NCBI RefSeq assembly: GCF_001641265.1
Contig: NW_020167529.1
Span: 459,001-523,000, forward strand
Length of the DNA stretch: 64,000 nucleotides
Direction: 5' to 3'
From: Pseudogymnoascus destructans
Taxonomy: Eukaryota; Ascomycota; Leotiomycetes; Thelebolales; Thelebolaceae
Shown here: piece after piece, positions 10,259 to 20,293 of the stretch
Position numbering within the stretch: the first letter of the stretch is position 1
How the letters are laid out: every line of letters begins with the position of its first letter
Program-made: the position numbers and the translations under genes
Notes under the pieces: model-generated
What the model was told of the DNA's origin: nothing
Databases searched by the model: none
What the model saw: the letters and a program-made list of their open reading frames with translations, nothing else

Positions 10259-11184
10259 TGTCATACTGACATTCGTTGCACTCAGTTTGCTATCAAACTC
10301 AAGAGCAAACTTGGAAATCTCCTCCTCAAACCTACAAGTCACTATACATATTTTGGCTTATCACACCAACAACAAGAGCAATACTACTCAACGATTGCTA
10401 CAACCATCTATGATTCATTACACATCATCGCTCCTTAGTTACTGGGCCGATATTACCACATAGCATATCTCTACAACCCTCTATGATTCATTACATGACA
10501 TCACTCATACTACCACATGACATATCTCTACCAACTAGAGGCCTAGGAGCATGAACGATAGCTCTAAAAGCTCCTACGAACCTCTATGATTCATTACATG
10601 TCATCGCTCTTTAGTTACCCACAAGATTGGTTAAGTTATGACATAATTTGTCTATGACATAATTTGTCTATGACATAATTTGTCTATAGGGGTACTCTGA
10701 CCTTGGACCTCCTTTTACTTCCTATAGGCTACGAACCTAAGAGATGGTTCTATGGGATTCTCTTACGTCGACTACAGTTACCAAGCCTGGTAAGTCATGG
10801 AAAGTCTTGGAAAATGAGAGAACTACACTCCTTTAGCATAAATAGGATTGCCCTTTCGTTAAGAAAGGGCAAGCAGACAATACAGTAAATCGACTATCAC
10901 ATACTTCCACGTCTTTTCCAAGCTTCCAAGCATTCATCTTGTTACTCCTTGTTTCTGAAAAGTCAGTGAGGTGTTAACCTCTGACTTACCCCTGAGTTCC
11001 CAGACTCAACATTTGTTGCAACTTGTCTGAACCACTTCACTACATCACACACCTGATTGCTGCGTTGTGGAATAGTCTAAGCTACGACCCTTTGGCTCTG
11101 TTTTCTAAGACAGTGTGTTGTCTTAGTAAATTCATCCCTTCCTTGGGTGGCTAGATTCTCACATCTGGTGCACCCACCATTACA
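10259..11184 (+). mobile_element. Solo LTR, family A
   Basis: It begins TGTCATACTGACATTCG and ends CACCCACCATTACA (TG..CA). Nearly the same 0.93-kb sequence recurs at 38038-38973 (opposite strand) and 47538-48446, and truncated at 46991-47537. No target-site duplication is visible here (ACCTG left, TTCCC right), so this copy may come from recombination or have decayed flanks. A repeated phrase (CTATGATTCATTACA followed by CATCACT/CATCGCT) occurs several times inside. Confidence 0.85.
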
Positions 11185-11470
11185 TTCCCACTGTGACTCA
11201 CACGTCACGTTACTAGGCCCTGGCCCTGTAACCATGACATCATGTTACTAGCCGTAACAGTCAGGCTCAGGCTCGCTGACAACTCAGACCTGGTGCAGCA
11301 CGGTGTCGCGGAGAAGGAAGAGATGAAGCAGCTGTGGGACAAGTACAAGGAGGAGAAGAAGGAGTTGAAGAGAGCCTTATTTGTAAAGAAGGGTGGCTGC
11401 ATAGTCAGACCAATTCGATCAATGATACCGTGCTGAGCCCGTTGAGCCCAAAACAGTCATGGATGAGTAA
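11185..11470 (+). other. Short coiled-coil-like coding remnant
   Basis: A frame from 11242 to 11436 encodes a charged helical stretch (EKEEMKQLWDKYKEEKKELKRALF). It is interrupted just downstream by the LTR at 11471. The same kind of Lys/Glu-rich coding end is interrupted by the same LTR family near 40958, so both are probably C-termini of transposases. The assignment is weak. Confidence 0.35.
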
Positions 11471-11723
11471 TGTTCCGATATCAAGTGCGCCTTGCAGCTC
11501 GAGTGGGGGTTCAGGGGTGTGGGGAGCTTTCCGGGGTTGGAGCGAAGTTTTCAGTTGTGGAGTGAATTCTCAGAACTGGTCTCGCTAAAGAGAATTCACT
11601 CCACAATAGCTGTATATAGATCGAGCCACTGCTCGAGTGATCCTCTTCTCTTTCCTTTCTTCTCTAGATTGAGTTTAATTCATAATACCCAACTGGCGCC
11701 CTATGCCTTGGTGAACCGTGACA
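11471..11723 (+). mobile_element. Solo LTR, family D, with 5-bp target duplication
   Basis: It starts TGTTCCGATATCAAG and ends GGTGAACCGTGACA. It is flanked by AGTAA on both sides (11466-11470 and 11724-11728), a perfect 5-bp duplication, so this is a solo LTR. A second copy lies at 40959-41215. Confidence 0.9.
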
Positions 11724-11743
11724 AGTAATGGAAGGAATAAACA

Positions 11744-12081
11744 TGTAAGGACACAGGGCACCCAGCTCACAGTAATAGCATGTGAGAGTGCGAGTCGGAG
11801 GCTAAACGGATGCTATCCTATAGGTCTACTATAAAGGATACAAAAAAGATGAAGAGAGGAACCCCCGTTGGGTCAATCTCCTTAAGTACCCGAAACGGGT
11901 CCGACTCGGCTAACCTGCCTTAACTCTTAAGATGAAGGGGGAACCCCGTGAGTCATTTCCCTCAAGTACCCGAAACCTCCGAGTCGGTTAGCCCGCCCAA
12001 ATGATCACACGTGACCCGCAGCTACTCAGAGTCTGCTCCTTGTCTGCTCCTTAGAGTGAGAGACGAGAGGACATCCTTACA
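11744..12081 (-). mobile_element. Solo LTR, family B
   Basis: The ends are TGTAAGGACACAGGG and ACATCCTTACA. It is the reverse-orientation relative of the 45446-45817 copy; both contain a tract reading GGATACAAAAAAGATGAAG on one strand. The flanks (AAACA and CTACC) give no duplication. Confidence 0.75.
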
Positions 12082-12568
12082 CTACCCCCCTTCTAAGAGG
12101 GTGCTTTGTCTGCAAAGCACGCTATCAGGGTCCTTTCCGTAACCTCTCCATTTCTAAAATGTGTCGGGGTGTGCTTGTGTGCAGAGGTGGCTGTTCGTGA
12201 AGGGTACCGTAACACCACCTCGTGGAATGCAACACTGGAGTTGGCTTTGTTTGATCTCACTTCCATCTTCGTGGTCCGAATGGGCCCCGGGAAGAATCCG
12301 CTAATCGTTTGAGTCGAACCTTCGGAAACGTGAAAGGGGGAGTGGTTGCGCTAGCCTGATTCAGAATTTATTGTTGTAAGCCAACATTTGAGTCCTCCGC
12401 TTCGCCCACTTTCTCTTGTTTGTTTCCAACGCCAGCGAATGCCGATCCGAGACTGGTAAGTGGCCCCCTCCATTCATATATCTGTATACTAATTGATTGT
12501 TTTTTAGAATATACCATTCCACACGAACGAGTAGGTGACGGGAACGCGCTCAGCGTGCGGGTGATAAT
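12082..12568. other. Intergenic in repeat island, possible orphan intron
   Basis: No gene is clearly seen. A splice-like pair is present at about 12450-12508 (GTAAGTGG .. TGTTTTTTAG), so this may be the 5' part of a gene whose 3' part was overwritten by the insertions downstream. Confidence 0.35.
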
Positions 12569-12909
12569 GTGGGCTCAACTGACGGGATTATAGATCCCAA
12601 CTTGAAGATGCCGGTCCCGCCTCCTGCCGGAGCCTTGTCGGTCGCTTTCCGCGTCCTCTGTTTGCGTTGCCTTCTGGCCAAAGCTCGGGGAGTCCAGGCG
12701 CATGCCTGCGTCTGGTCTCCCTCGTCGTCGAAGTGCGAGTACTGCACTGGCCAGCACTCTCCCTGCGTCTCGGTGCGTTTCCTTGTGGTGTTCGGTTGGT
12801 CGACAACAGGGAGGGCCGCTTCGGCGGCGACGAGGGCGTGGTGCTCCTCCTCCAGGAACCAGGGCAGCTATCCACCGGATGGTCAGCCACAACCAGATTT
12901 TGAGCTATA
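12569..12909 (+). pseudogene. Cys-rich segment fused in frame to a transposase remnant
   Basis: The frame encodes LCLRCLLAKARGVQAHAC, then SSKCEYCTGQHSPC, a CxxC..C..CxxC arrangement suggestive of a small zinc-binding module. It runs without a stop to DGQPQPDFELY, which lines up with DGHESHHSDEFEEY of the intact pogo transposase at 14277-15932. The LTR at 12910 interrupts the frame at this tyrosine codon. The fusion could be chance or a rearranged transposon. I do not recognise the Cys-rich part. Confidence 0.4.
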
Positions 12910-14179
12910 TGTTACGACGGAACAAGAAGGCTGGCCAACTACAGGACAGGAAGGAGGGAGGTCGCATGAGACCGGCCCTGGTACCTGGAGGGGCAGCGGG
13001 GAATAGTAGTTCCGAAAGTATCACGTGACGGACTTGCAGGATGATGAGAAGAGTCCTAAGAGTCCAGGACTCTGAGGACTCGAGTGAGTTCCCAGGAGTC
13101 CACTAGGCACGTGATGGACTCGCAGGATGATGAGAAGAGTCCTAAGAGTCCAGGACTCCGAGGACTCGAGTGAGTTCCCAAGAGTCCACTAGGCACGACG
13201 CCACTATATAAGTAGATAGTATTTCCTTAGATAGGAGCTTCGTGCTCAACTCAATACAGTATTTGTTATATACTAGTAACGTGTTACTTGAAGCCTTTGT
13301 GTCTGATCCCCTGCCTCCTCTGATAAGTAAACCTTTACGCAAGAGAACCTCTGTGTCTTCTATCGTTTAGAAGTCAGCGTTACACTATATTGCAAAGATC
13401 ACAACATTATTACTTTATGTATGCCTGCTCATTCATCTCATAAGCTTCAACCCATTGATGTTGGGTGTTTTCGAGCTTTAAAACGTTCGTACGGCACTGA
13501 AATTGAAAAATTGATGCGTGCACATATTACCCACATTTCGAAGGAAGACTTTTTTCCTGCATTTCATGCTGCGTTTCGTGCAGCACTTACAGAGTCAAAC
13601 ATTCGAGGAGGATTCCGCGGAACTGGTTTAGTGCCGTACGATCCGCAGTATGTGATTTCACAGCTTGATATTCGAGTTTCTACGCCAACTCCACCGCCAA
13701 CTTCGTCCGATCTGCCTATGGTATGGGAGCCAAAAACGCTGCACAACGTGATCGAAACGCAATCACATACTAAATATGTGAAAGAAAAGATTGTACGACA
13801 TCAAGATAGCTCGCCAACTGCACTTTTGTCAAGTGTAGATCAATTTGCAAAAGGTGCAACACGTGCAATCCACGAACTGGTTTTGTTACGCGAAGAGAAC
13901 ACCGCATTGCGTAAAGCAAATGATGAACTTAGTCGACGCCGTCGTACGAAAAAACGTCGAATTCAAGACGGAGGATCACTTAGTCTACAAGATGCGCAAG
14001 ATTTTCAAGCTCAAATTGATGTTAACGCGCAGTTACAGACTGATTTGGTTCAAAGTAGTGGTCGTACAAAGGTTGGCGGGCCACAACAACGACGATGTAA
14101 AGCGTGCGGAGAATTTGGACACAACGTACGAACGTGCAAGAATGGTAGAATTGAGCTTGATAATTCCGATTCTGAATAA
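12880..14179 (+). pseudogene. pogo/Fot1-like DDE transposase, older interrupted copy
   Basis: Only the C-terminal half remains: DGQPQPDFELY before the LTR, then after it CKDHNIITLCMPAHSSHKLQP..DVGCFRALKRSYG..FFPAFHAAFR..NIRGGFRGTGLVPYDP, a basic coiled region and a final CCHC knuckle (CKACGEFGHNVRTC) before the stop at 14177-14179. It is clearly related to the intact copy next door but distinct. The upstream half and left TIR are missing or replaced. The stop codon TAA provides the TA target into which the younger element inserted. The probable right TIR lies beyond that element, at about 16107-16150. Confidence 0.85.
12910..13384 (+). mobile_element. Solo LTR, family C, with 5-bp target duplication
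   Basis: 475 bp, from TGTTACGACGGAAC to CAGCGTTACA. CTATA flanks both sides (12905-12909 and 13385-13389). Removing the LTR and one CTATA rejoins a transposase frame (..FELY then CKDHN..). The LTR has two internal copies of a GAGTGAGTTCCCA(G/A)GAGTCCACTA unit. A second 475-bp copy is at 39556-40030, and a diverged partial copy at 48781. Confidence 0.93.
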
Positions 14180-16038
14180 CGTACATGTATAGCGAAAGCG
14201 CCAAACAAGCGAAAGCGCCAAAATGATGCGGTGACCAAACCCCCCAACTAAATGTTAAATTCCTCAACAACAAAACATGCCCCATAAAAACGATGAAAGC
14301 CAATTAGTGCTAGCTATCCAGGCTATGCAAAGCGACCCAAAGTTACGCCTTCGAGTTGCTGCTAGGATCTATTCTGTGGACCACCGCAAGCTAGGTCGTC
14401 GTCTAGAAGGTGTACCTTCACGACACGATATCCAAGCCAACTCACGGAAATTAACTAACCTAGAGGAGTCCGTCCTTGTTCAGTATATACTCGACCTAGC
14501 TGCCAAAGGGTTTCCTCCTCGGCTGTCTGTTGTTGAAGATATGGCAAGTCGACTACTTGCAACACGCGACGCGTCACGCGTTGGGTCGCGTTGGGCTTCA
14601 AACTTTGTTAAGCGGCGTGTAGAGCTCCAGACACGCTTTCAGCGCAAATACGACTACCAGAGGGCTAAGTGCGAAGATCCAGAAGTTATTAATGGCTGGT
14701 TTGAGCTTGTGCGTAACACAATTGCGAAATATGGTATCGATGAAGCAGATATCTACAACTTTGATGAGACTGGGTTTATGATGGGCGTTATCTCAACTGC
14801 TATGGTTGTAACAAGCTCAGACGGGCGGGCAAAAGCAAAGAAGGTACAGCCTGGTAATCGGGAATGGGTTACAGTAATCCAAGGCGTTAGTTCTCAAGGT
14901 TGGGCAGTACCACCATTTATCATTGTTGCAGGCAAAAACCACCTTACATCTTGGTATGAGAATAGTGGATTTTCAAGCGATTGGGTGATTTCTGTTACTG
15001 AAAATGGCTGGACTACAAACGAGAGAGGCATGGATTGGATTCAGCACTTTGAGAAGCATACAAAGGCCCGGAGTGTTGGTGGTTATCGCTTGTTAGTCCT
15101 TGATGGTCATGAGAGCCACCACTCAGATGAGTTTGAGGAGTACTGCAAGGAACACAACATTATTACGCTTTGTATGCCTGCTCACTCTTCTCATCTACTC
15201 CAGCCACTTGATGTTGGCTGTTTCGGCCCGTTAAAGCAGGCCTATGGTCGGCAAATTGAAGATATGATGCAGGCTCATATTTCTCATATTACAAAGGATG
15301 ACTTCTTTCCTGCCTTCCACGCTGCATTTAACACTACAATGACGGAAAGTAACATTCGAGGCGGGTTCCGAGGGGCAGGGCTTCTTCCATTTGACCCTGA
15401 GAGAGTGATATCTACACTTGATCTTAAGTTAAGGACACCAACGCCTCCAAGCTCCCGCCCAGGTACTGCTCAACCTTGGGTTTCTCAGACACCAAACAAC
15501 CCAATTGAAGCTATGTCACAGTCTACATTTATTAAAACTCGGATTTCACGCCATCAAAATAGCTCTCCAACCTCAATCTATGCAGCTGTTGACCAGTTTA
15601 CAAAGGGTGCATCGCAAATAATGCATCAATTAGCACTGCTAAAGGGAGAGAACCAAAACCTACGACAGGCAAATGAAGTACTAAGCAAGCGCCGGAGAGC
15701 TAGGAAAACACGACTACAGCAAGGAGGATCACTTAGTCAACAAGGGGCGCAAGAGCTACAGGATGAGAGGGATGTTGTGCAGCAGGTAGAGCAGGAAATA
15801 AGGGCAAGCCGTGGTCGGAAGCCAAGGGAAGAAACCCGTGCCCGTCGCTGTGGCAAGTGTGGTGAGACTGGGCACAATGCGCGCACGTGTCAGATTGTAA
15901 TAGACACCTCTGAGGAAGAGGACTCCGAGTAGTTTCAATTGATTTCTAATGTTGTGGTAGATTTATCGCAATGTTTGTCGTGAGGGTAGATAATTTTGGC
16001 GCTTTCGCTTGTTTGGCGCTTTCGCTATACATGTACGT
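14179..16038 (+). mobile_element. Complete pogo/Fot1-like DNA transposon
   Basis: 1860 bp with perfect terminal inverted repeats of about 45 bp. The left begins ACGTACATGTATAGCG and the right ends CGCTATACATGTACGT. Each TIR carries two direct copies of GCGAAAGCGCCAAA. TA dinucleotides flank it (14177-14178 and 16039-16040), the standard Tc1/mariner/pogo target. The single long ORF is intact, so this copy may be recently active. Confidence 0.93.
14277..15932 (+). CDS. pogo/Fot1-like DDE transposase with CCHC knuckle
   Basis: Uninterrupted 551-residue ORF. An N-terminal helix-turn-helix region (LVLAIQAMQSDPKLRLRVAARIY..) is followed by a CENP-B-type helix-turn-helix (LTNLEESVLVQYILDLAAKGFPP.. 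GSRWASNFVKRR). The DDE domain then shows YNFDETGFMMG near 160, LLVLDGHESHHSDEFEEYC near 280 and MPAHSSHLLQPLDVGCF near 305. The C-terminus has a basic coiled coil and a CGKCGETGHNARTC zinc knuckle near 525. The enzyme should cut and paste the element at TA sites in the nucleus. It lies inside perfect TIRs, about 98 bp from the left end. Confidence 0.95.
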   Translation: MPHKNDESQLVLAIQAMQSDPKLRLRVAARIYSVDHRKLGRRLEGVPSRHDIQANSRKLTNLEESVLVQYILDLAAKGFPPRLSVVEDMASRLLATRDASRVGSRWASNFVKRRVELQTRFQRKYDYQRAKCEDPEVINGWFELVRNTIAKYGIDEADIYNFDETGFMMGVISTAMVVTSSDGRAKAKKVQPGNREWVTVIQGVSSQGWAVPPFIIVAGKNHLTSWYENSGFSSDWVISVTENGWTTNERGMDWIQHFEKHTKARSVGGYRLLVLDGHESHHSDEFEEYCKEHNIITLCMPAHSSHLLQPLDVGCFGPLKQAYGRQIEDMMQAHISHITKDDFFPAFHAAFNTTMTESNIRGGFRGAGLLPFDPERVISTLDLKLRTPTPPSSRPGTAQPWVSQTPNNPIEAMSQSTFIKTRISRHQNSSPTSIYAAVDQFTKGASQIMHQLALLKGENQNLRQANEVLSKRRRARKTRLQQGGSLSQQGAQELQDERDVVQQVEQEIRASRGRKPREETRARRCGKCGETGHNARTCQIVIDTSEEEDSE

Positions 16039-16106
16039 TAGCTTTAATAATTTAATTAATTAATTGTTGTGTTATTTAACGTTTTGTTTGTATGCCATGA
16101 AAAATC

Positions 16107-16151
16107 TGCCAACTCGCTTGTGCAGCCAACTCGCTTGTGAACTACGTTAAC
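16107..16151. repeat. Right TIR of the older pogo copy
   Basis: GCCAACTCGCTTGTG occurs twice in tandem (a few bases apart), followed by AACTACGTTAA. The arrangement copies the double-motif layout of the younger element's TIR. It lies just beyond that element, where the older copy's end should be. A related end sequence occurs at about 35738-35783. Confidence 0.6.
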
Positions 16152-17215
16152 CTATACTTGGCTTTACCGATAATCCGTACGGAGATCACGTGAGATCATG
16201 TGACTATTACAACAGGGTGCGTAAAGCAGCAACCGCGCGAGGAGTGGCTTTATTGTATAATACGATGTCAAAACGCCCCATGGTAATTTGTTCAGCTGGA
16301 TGTATATTCCAAGACCCTTGGAATTTACCATATCAATGCAAGGCGGGGATCTCACCACAATCCTGCTGCTGATGTGATGGGGAAACAACACCAGAGTGCA
16401 TGCATATTCACCTAACCAGTTCGGGAAATATGCACACTTGACGCCGTCTAATTTGTCAACGAGGCGACGGTAAATGCGACCCGTACCGCGCTGTCGTGTT
16501 CGCGACACCGCAAGGCGTTTATGATTCGACAACGCTGAGGCGGCTATGGACGGGACGCCTCGAGTTGCCCCGGCGTCACTGGCTCCAGGCACAGTAAGGG
16601 AGCTGTTTGGCTGGAGATATGATGAACGATTGCGAACTCGGTCCCCATGGAGCGGTTTTATGCTGCTCTATTGGGTTGGTAACCTGACCTCCTGGACTAC
16701 TGCAGCTGACAAGGTTGATTCGAAGAGTCATACCAGTCCATGGCAGTGCACACGTCCAACTGTGCTCAACCGAAGCCACCGGGTACTTGTGTGGCTTCTG
16801 TATCGTTTCGCCGTTCTCCTTCCTTAAATATATTTTCTCCACACCTTTCGGTTGATCCCACGATCAGGCTGTGTCCGTACGTGCGCCTGCTCGTGCCTTG
16901 GTCCTTTTTCCTCTTGCGTTTGTCGTCCTTCACTCAAAGTATATTTCATTCAGTCAAGTGTGTCCATGTTCATATTTCTATATACCTGTTAGTATCCCAA
17001 GTTAAAAAGTTGTCAATTAGGCGGGCTCGTCCTTACCGTGAGGGTAACCATTCAGTCCGCTGAAATCCTCCCCGCGATCGGAATTCATCGAGGGTTATTT
17101 ATGATTTAGTTTTACCAAGGAGTCGAAAATTAATTATATATCTCGAAGCTCAAGCCCCGTCGTCGCTCAACCCACTGGCGGCCGTATCGTTTTCGATGCA
17201 TAGCACTCTCGAAAC
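16152..17215. other. Intergenic, 5' flank of the 1000-residue gene
   Basis: About 1 kb without a supported gene. The part nearest the next start codon (about 16850-17215) is T/C-rich, consistent with a fungal promoter or leader. Short ORFs here have no family signature. Confidence 0.5.
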
Positions 17216-20200
17216 TTGACTTTGCTGATGGCTCACTTTGCCAATACTCCAATCTTGAACAGCCGTTATGGCGAAAGACCTGCCGCCAGGCAACCGTCAC
17301 AAAAGCTGCCAACGGGCGCCTGCAATTATACAAATCTGAGCATTGGAAACAACGCAAAATGCGGGTGCCAGCGCTTTTGCGACCGGTCGGAATACTCGGC
17401 CGGGACAACAAATGCGGATGGAGAACTCGAGGTTGAAAAGGTGGGTTGGTGCATGTGCGAGCACCATGCATGTTTCCATGAAGTTGGAAAGCCGACGGAA
17501 GATGTCGCTCCGATGCCTATCCGATCTCGACAAGCCTCGCATGGAGGCGACTCGTCGCTCCTGAGCACATACAGGGACCCTCCCAAGGCCCCAAGTATTT
17601 CTTTGCAACGAGCGGCCCCAGTAAGCTTCAATAATGGGACACAAGCCGGGAGGCAGCTGCCAACACCTGGCGTGGATACCGAGACCGGCCCTCCAAGAAG
17701 TGATGCAGGAGCCCCCGGACCAAACTTCACTCCCCAGGACACTGGGCTCCCTCCTATTCCATCTCAGTGTTTGCTGTCCTCAAATATGAACTTGAGTGCT
17801 CTTGTGGGAGCACCACTTTCGTTTAGATCGGCAGGATCTCGCGAGGAGCACAGAGCGAACACTGGATTGATACATGACTGGATCTCTCACCCCATCCAGG
17901 CTGGCTCATATAACGAAAGCTTAACCGATGCTGCATCGCCCTTATCTGGATACCTGGAAAATGCCGAATTTCATGACAAGCTTATGACAGTGGAGACTGA
18001 GAAAAGTGGCGCATCACAGACAAACCTGGCCCAGAAACCATCGTCTCATGGAATGGACCTATTGGTCTCCACAAACGAAAATGATGAATGTCTTACCTCC
18101 GTTGTAGCCCAATCCGAGATGGATGTTGCAAATTCTACTCCCAATTTCCATCATATTTTGCCATACGTTTCGGACATTCACAAACACTATGCGGTTAAGC
18201 CGACATTGAAAGACACTTTGCAGAACCATGAAGACCGTCTGGATCACTTGGAGAATGCGACTCATAGCTGTGCCGCTCCGACCGACGCCGGGAACTGTGA
18301 CTGTGACTGCGACTTGCTTAGCCACAAGCATGAGAAAATAGAGTGCCGGTTGGATCGGGTGGAGAAGGCTCTCTCTACCAAGCGATTCCAGGAACTTGGT
18401 CTTACTGGCCGTGACAATGGGTCAGTTACGTCGGATAATTCGACCGTGATGACTTCTACGGGCCACGCGGAAATGTACTCCCGGATTGACTCACGTATCG
18501 AGGCCTTGGAGTTTCGCCTAGGTGATCTTGATAACGCCATGCCTCCGTCGGCGACCAATCCATGGGAGTTTGAGGTCATATTTCTACCATACGGACTTGA
18601 TATGGATCGAGTATGGTCTCGAACGGGCAACCCCACGCAGAGAAATGCCTGGAGTACGCAAGACACATCATCTCCTCATATGTTAACGGAAGCACTGTCT
18701 CAACGATTTTTCAGCAAGGCGGCCACAGAGAACTCCTGGGAGCACATACTAGAAAAATTACAGCCAACATCAACTGTTTTCTCGGCAAGAGCCTGCGGCA
18801 TAGAGACTGTAGTCGATAAGCGACTTCGGAGCAGAGGCCTTGTGAGGACAATCCAGGTTAAAGGTCCTGATGCCCAGCACGTTCAGTTTGCCATGTTTGA
18901 AGCATTTGAAGATATACTTCAAACCATGTCTTCTGGCATCAGCTCGCCCTCGAAAATTCCAAAACCCCTTCGGCGGTACCGCGAAGCTCTTGGTACCTCA
19001 TGGATCCCATTACGGAAATTGCACAAGGACTCGCAACTACGATTCCTCGAAACCTCTGAGATGCTGACGCCCACACTGTGGACAGCATCCTTCCTTGCGG
19101 AAGTATCTATGCAACAGTCTAATATAAGGCGCCTTTACGTCACCAATAAAGACGGCTATATGCAAAACGGATCCGCGGGTTGGACATGGCAGAAGATTAG
19201 GCATCTGCCTCTATTCAACGAGGGAAGAAATTCCGCAGCAAGCAGCGATGGTGGCTTTCGGGCAAGCCGTAGCTTCAAACCCAGCCAAATGCAAATCCAC
19301 GAGCCGCACTGGCACTGGGACGAAAGACTAGATGGACCAGTTATCCACCAAACCGTTACCACACAGCAACTATCTCTCGCCATCATTCCAGCACCAGAAT
19401 CTGACCAGGGCCAAGCTTCGCCAACTTCTAGTACATCGTCTTCTGAGTACTCGCCTCCACTTCGTTCGCGTACACCCGCTTCCGAGGCCCTTGGCCAGCC
19501 TATATCTCCACTCACCGAACGCAATTTAACTCGCCCGTTCCATGGCCGTACAACATCCATGCCCATCACTGTTCCGATAAACTTCCGACCCTCGCCGGGG
19601 AGCCAAGGCAAGCGCCGTATTACGTCCTTCGAGCTTCAGCATGAGCGAGTAACCCACTCGCCCTCCCCTTGCGCCCCGAGATACTCCTATAGCTTTTCTG
19701 CGAAGCGCCAGCGTACTCAATCACCCAACCATCCGCGTGACACGCCTCGCTGGAGCGCTGAGCCCCCTAGCCCTTACGTCTTTGAGGAGGAACGGGAGCA
19801 TAAGAGAGGGATGACGCCATTCGCATATGCTACACCTCACAGCAACGCAACTTATATTTATAACGACAGAAGGTCTATGAGTAACGTCCCGAACGACTGG
19901 GGCATCGACAACGAAGACAGCCCCACGGACGAATTCGAGACTGATGACAACAATAACGAAGATTATATGCCGGATACGGACCAGGCATTTCAGCACGAGG
20001 AGGAGGACTGGGAAGGCGTCAACGAGGTAACGGCTCATCAGGTTAAGATGGAAGAGGAGGACGACAATAATATCGAGGCTAGGGCGTTCTCAGATGATGA
20101 TGAAGACGCAGTTAGTGATACGAGCAGCACGCCCAGCGAGTACCCGAGCACCCAGCCGTTGGCGAAATACTCAGGGAAGAAGGGAACGTTTGAGATTCAT

Positions 20201-20218
20201 GTTAATGAAGAGAAATGA
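17216..20218 (+). CDS. Uncharacterised 1000-residue ascomycete protein
   Basis: Single open frame; I do not recognise a named family. Near residues 46-85 is a Cys/His cluster (CGCQRFCD..GWCMCEHHACFHEVG) that could bind zinc. Residues about 340-430 predict coiled coil (LQNHEDRLDHLENA, HEKIECRLDRVEKAL, RIDSRIEALEFRLGDL). A globular-looking middle follows (about 440-660), beginning NPWEFEVIFLPYGLDMDRVW. The tail is Ser/Pro-rich with a basic patch (AKRQRTQS) and ends very acidic (ETDDNNNEDYMPDTD, EEEDDNN). This suggests a nuclear regulatory protein, but that is inference. A 63-bp copy of its acidic C-terminal coding sequence lies just past the stop. Confidence 0.75.
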   Translation: MTLLMAHFANTPILNSRYGERPAARQPSQKLPTGACNYTNLSIGNNAKCGCQRFCDRSEYSAGTTNADGELEVEKVGWCMCEHHACFHEVGKPTEDVAPMPIRSRQASHGGDSSLLSTYRDPPKAPSISLQRAAPVSFNNGTQAGRQLPTPGVDTETGPPRSDAGAPGPNFTPQDTGLPPIPSQCLLSSNMNLSALVGAPLSFRSAGSREEHRANTGLIHDWISHPIQAGSYNESLTDAASPLSGYLENAEFHDKLMTVETEKSGASQTNLAQKPSSHGMDLLVSTNENDECLTSVVAQSEMDVANSTPNFHHILPYVSDIHKHYAVKPTLKDTLQNHEDRLDHLENATHSCAAPTDAGNCDCDCDLLSHKHEKIECRLDRVEKALSTKRFQELGLTGRDNGSVTSDNSTVMTSTGHAEMYSRIDSRIEALEFRLGDLDNAMPPSATNPWEFEVIFLPYGLDMDRVWSRTGNPTQRNAWSTQDTSSPHMLTEALSQRFFSKAATENSWEHILEKLQPTSTVFSARACGIETVVDKRLRSRGLVRTIQVKGPDAQHVQFAMFEAFEDILQTMSSGISSPSKIPKPLRRYREALGTSWIPLRKLHKDSQLRFLETSEMLTPTLWTASFLAEVSMQQSNIRRLYVTNKDGYMQNGSAGWTWQKIRHLPLFNEGRNSAASSDGGFRASRSFKPSQMQIHEPHWHWDERLDGPVIHQTVTTQQLSLAIIPAPESDQGQASPTSSTSSSEYSPPLRSRTPASEALGQPISPLTERNLTRPFHGRTTSMPITVPINFRPSPGSQGKRRITSFELQHERVTHSPSPCAPRYSYSFSAKRQRTQSPNHPRDTPRWSAEPPSPYVFEEEREHKRGMTPFAYATPHSNATYIYNDRRSMSNVPNDWGIDNEDSPTDEFETDDNNNEDYMPDTDQAFQHEEEDWEGVNEVTAHQVKMEEEDDNNIEARAFSDDDEDAVSDTSSTPSEYPSTQPLAKYSGKKGTFEIHVNEEK

Positions 20219-20230
20219 TGTATGGATCAT

Positions 20231-20293
20231 GCACGAGGAGGAGGACTGGGAAGGCGTCAACAAGTTAACGGCTGATGAGGTTGAGATGGAAGA
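20231..20293 (+). repeat. Second copy of a C-terminal coding segment, past the stop
   Basis: Positions 20231-20293 repeat 19992-20054 with only five mismatches (GCACGAGGAGGAGGACTGGG..GATGGAAGA). The copy starts 12 bp after the stop codon and encodes the same acidic peptide theme (HEEEDWEGVNKLTADEVEMED). It suggests that a duplicated C-terminus was cut off by the stop at 20216-20218, or a partial local duplication. Confidence 0.85.

Noticed and set aside
12575..12903. Several Arg/Pro-rich minus-strand frames
   Set aside because: GC-rich shadow frames of the Cys-rich plus-strand segment; no motif.
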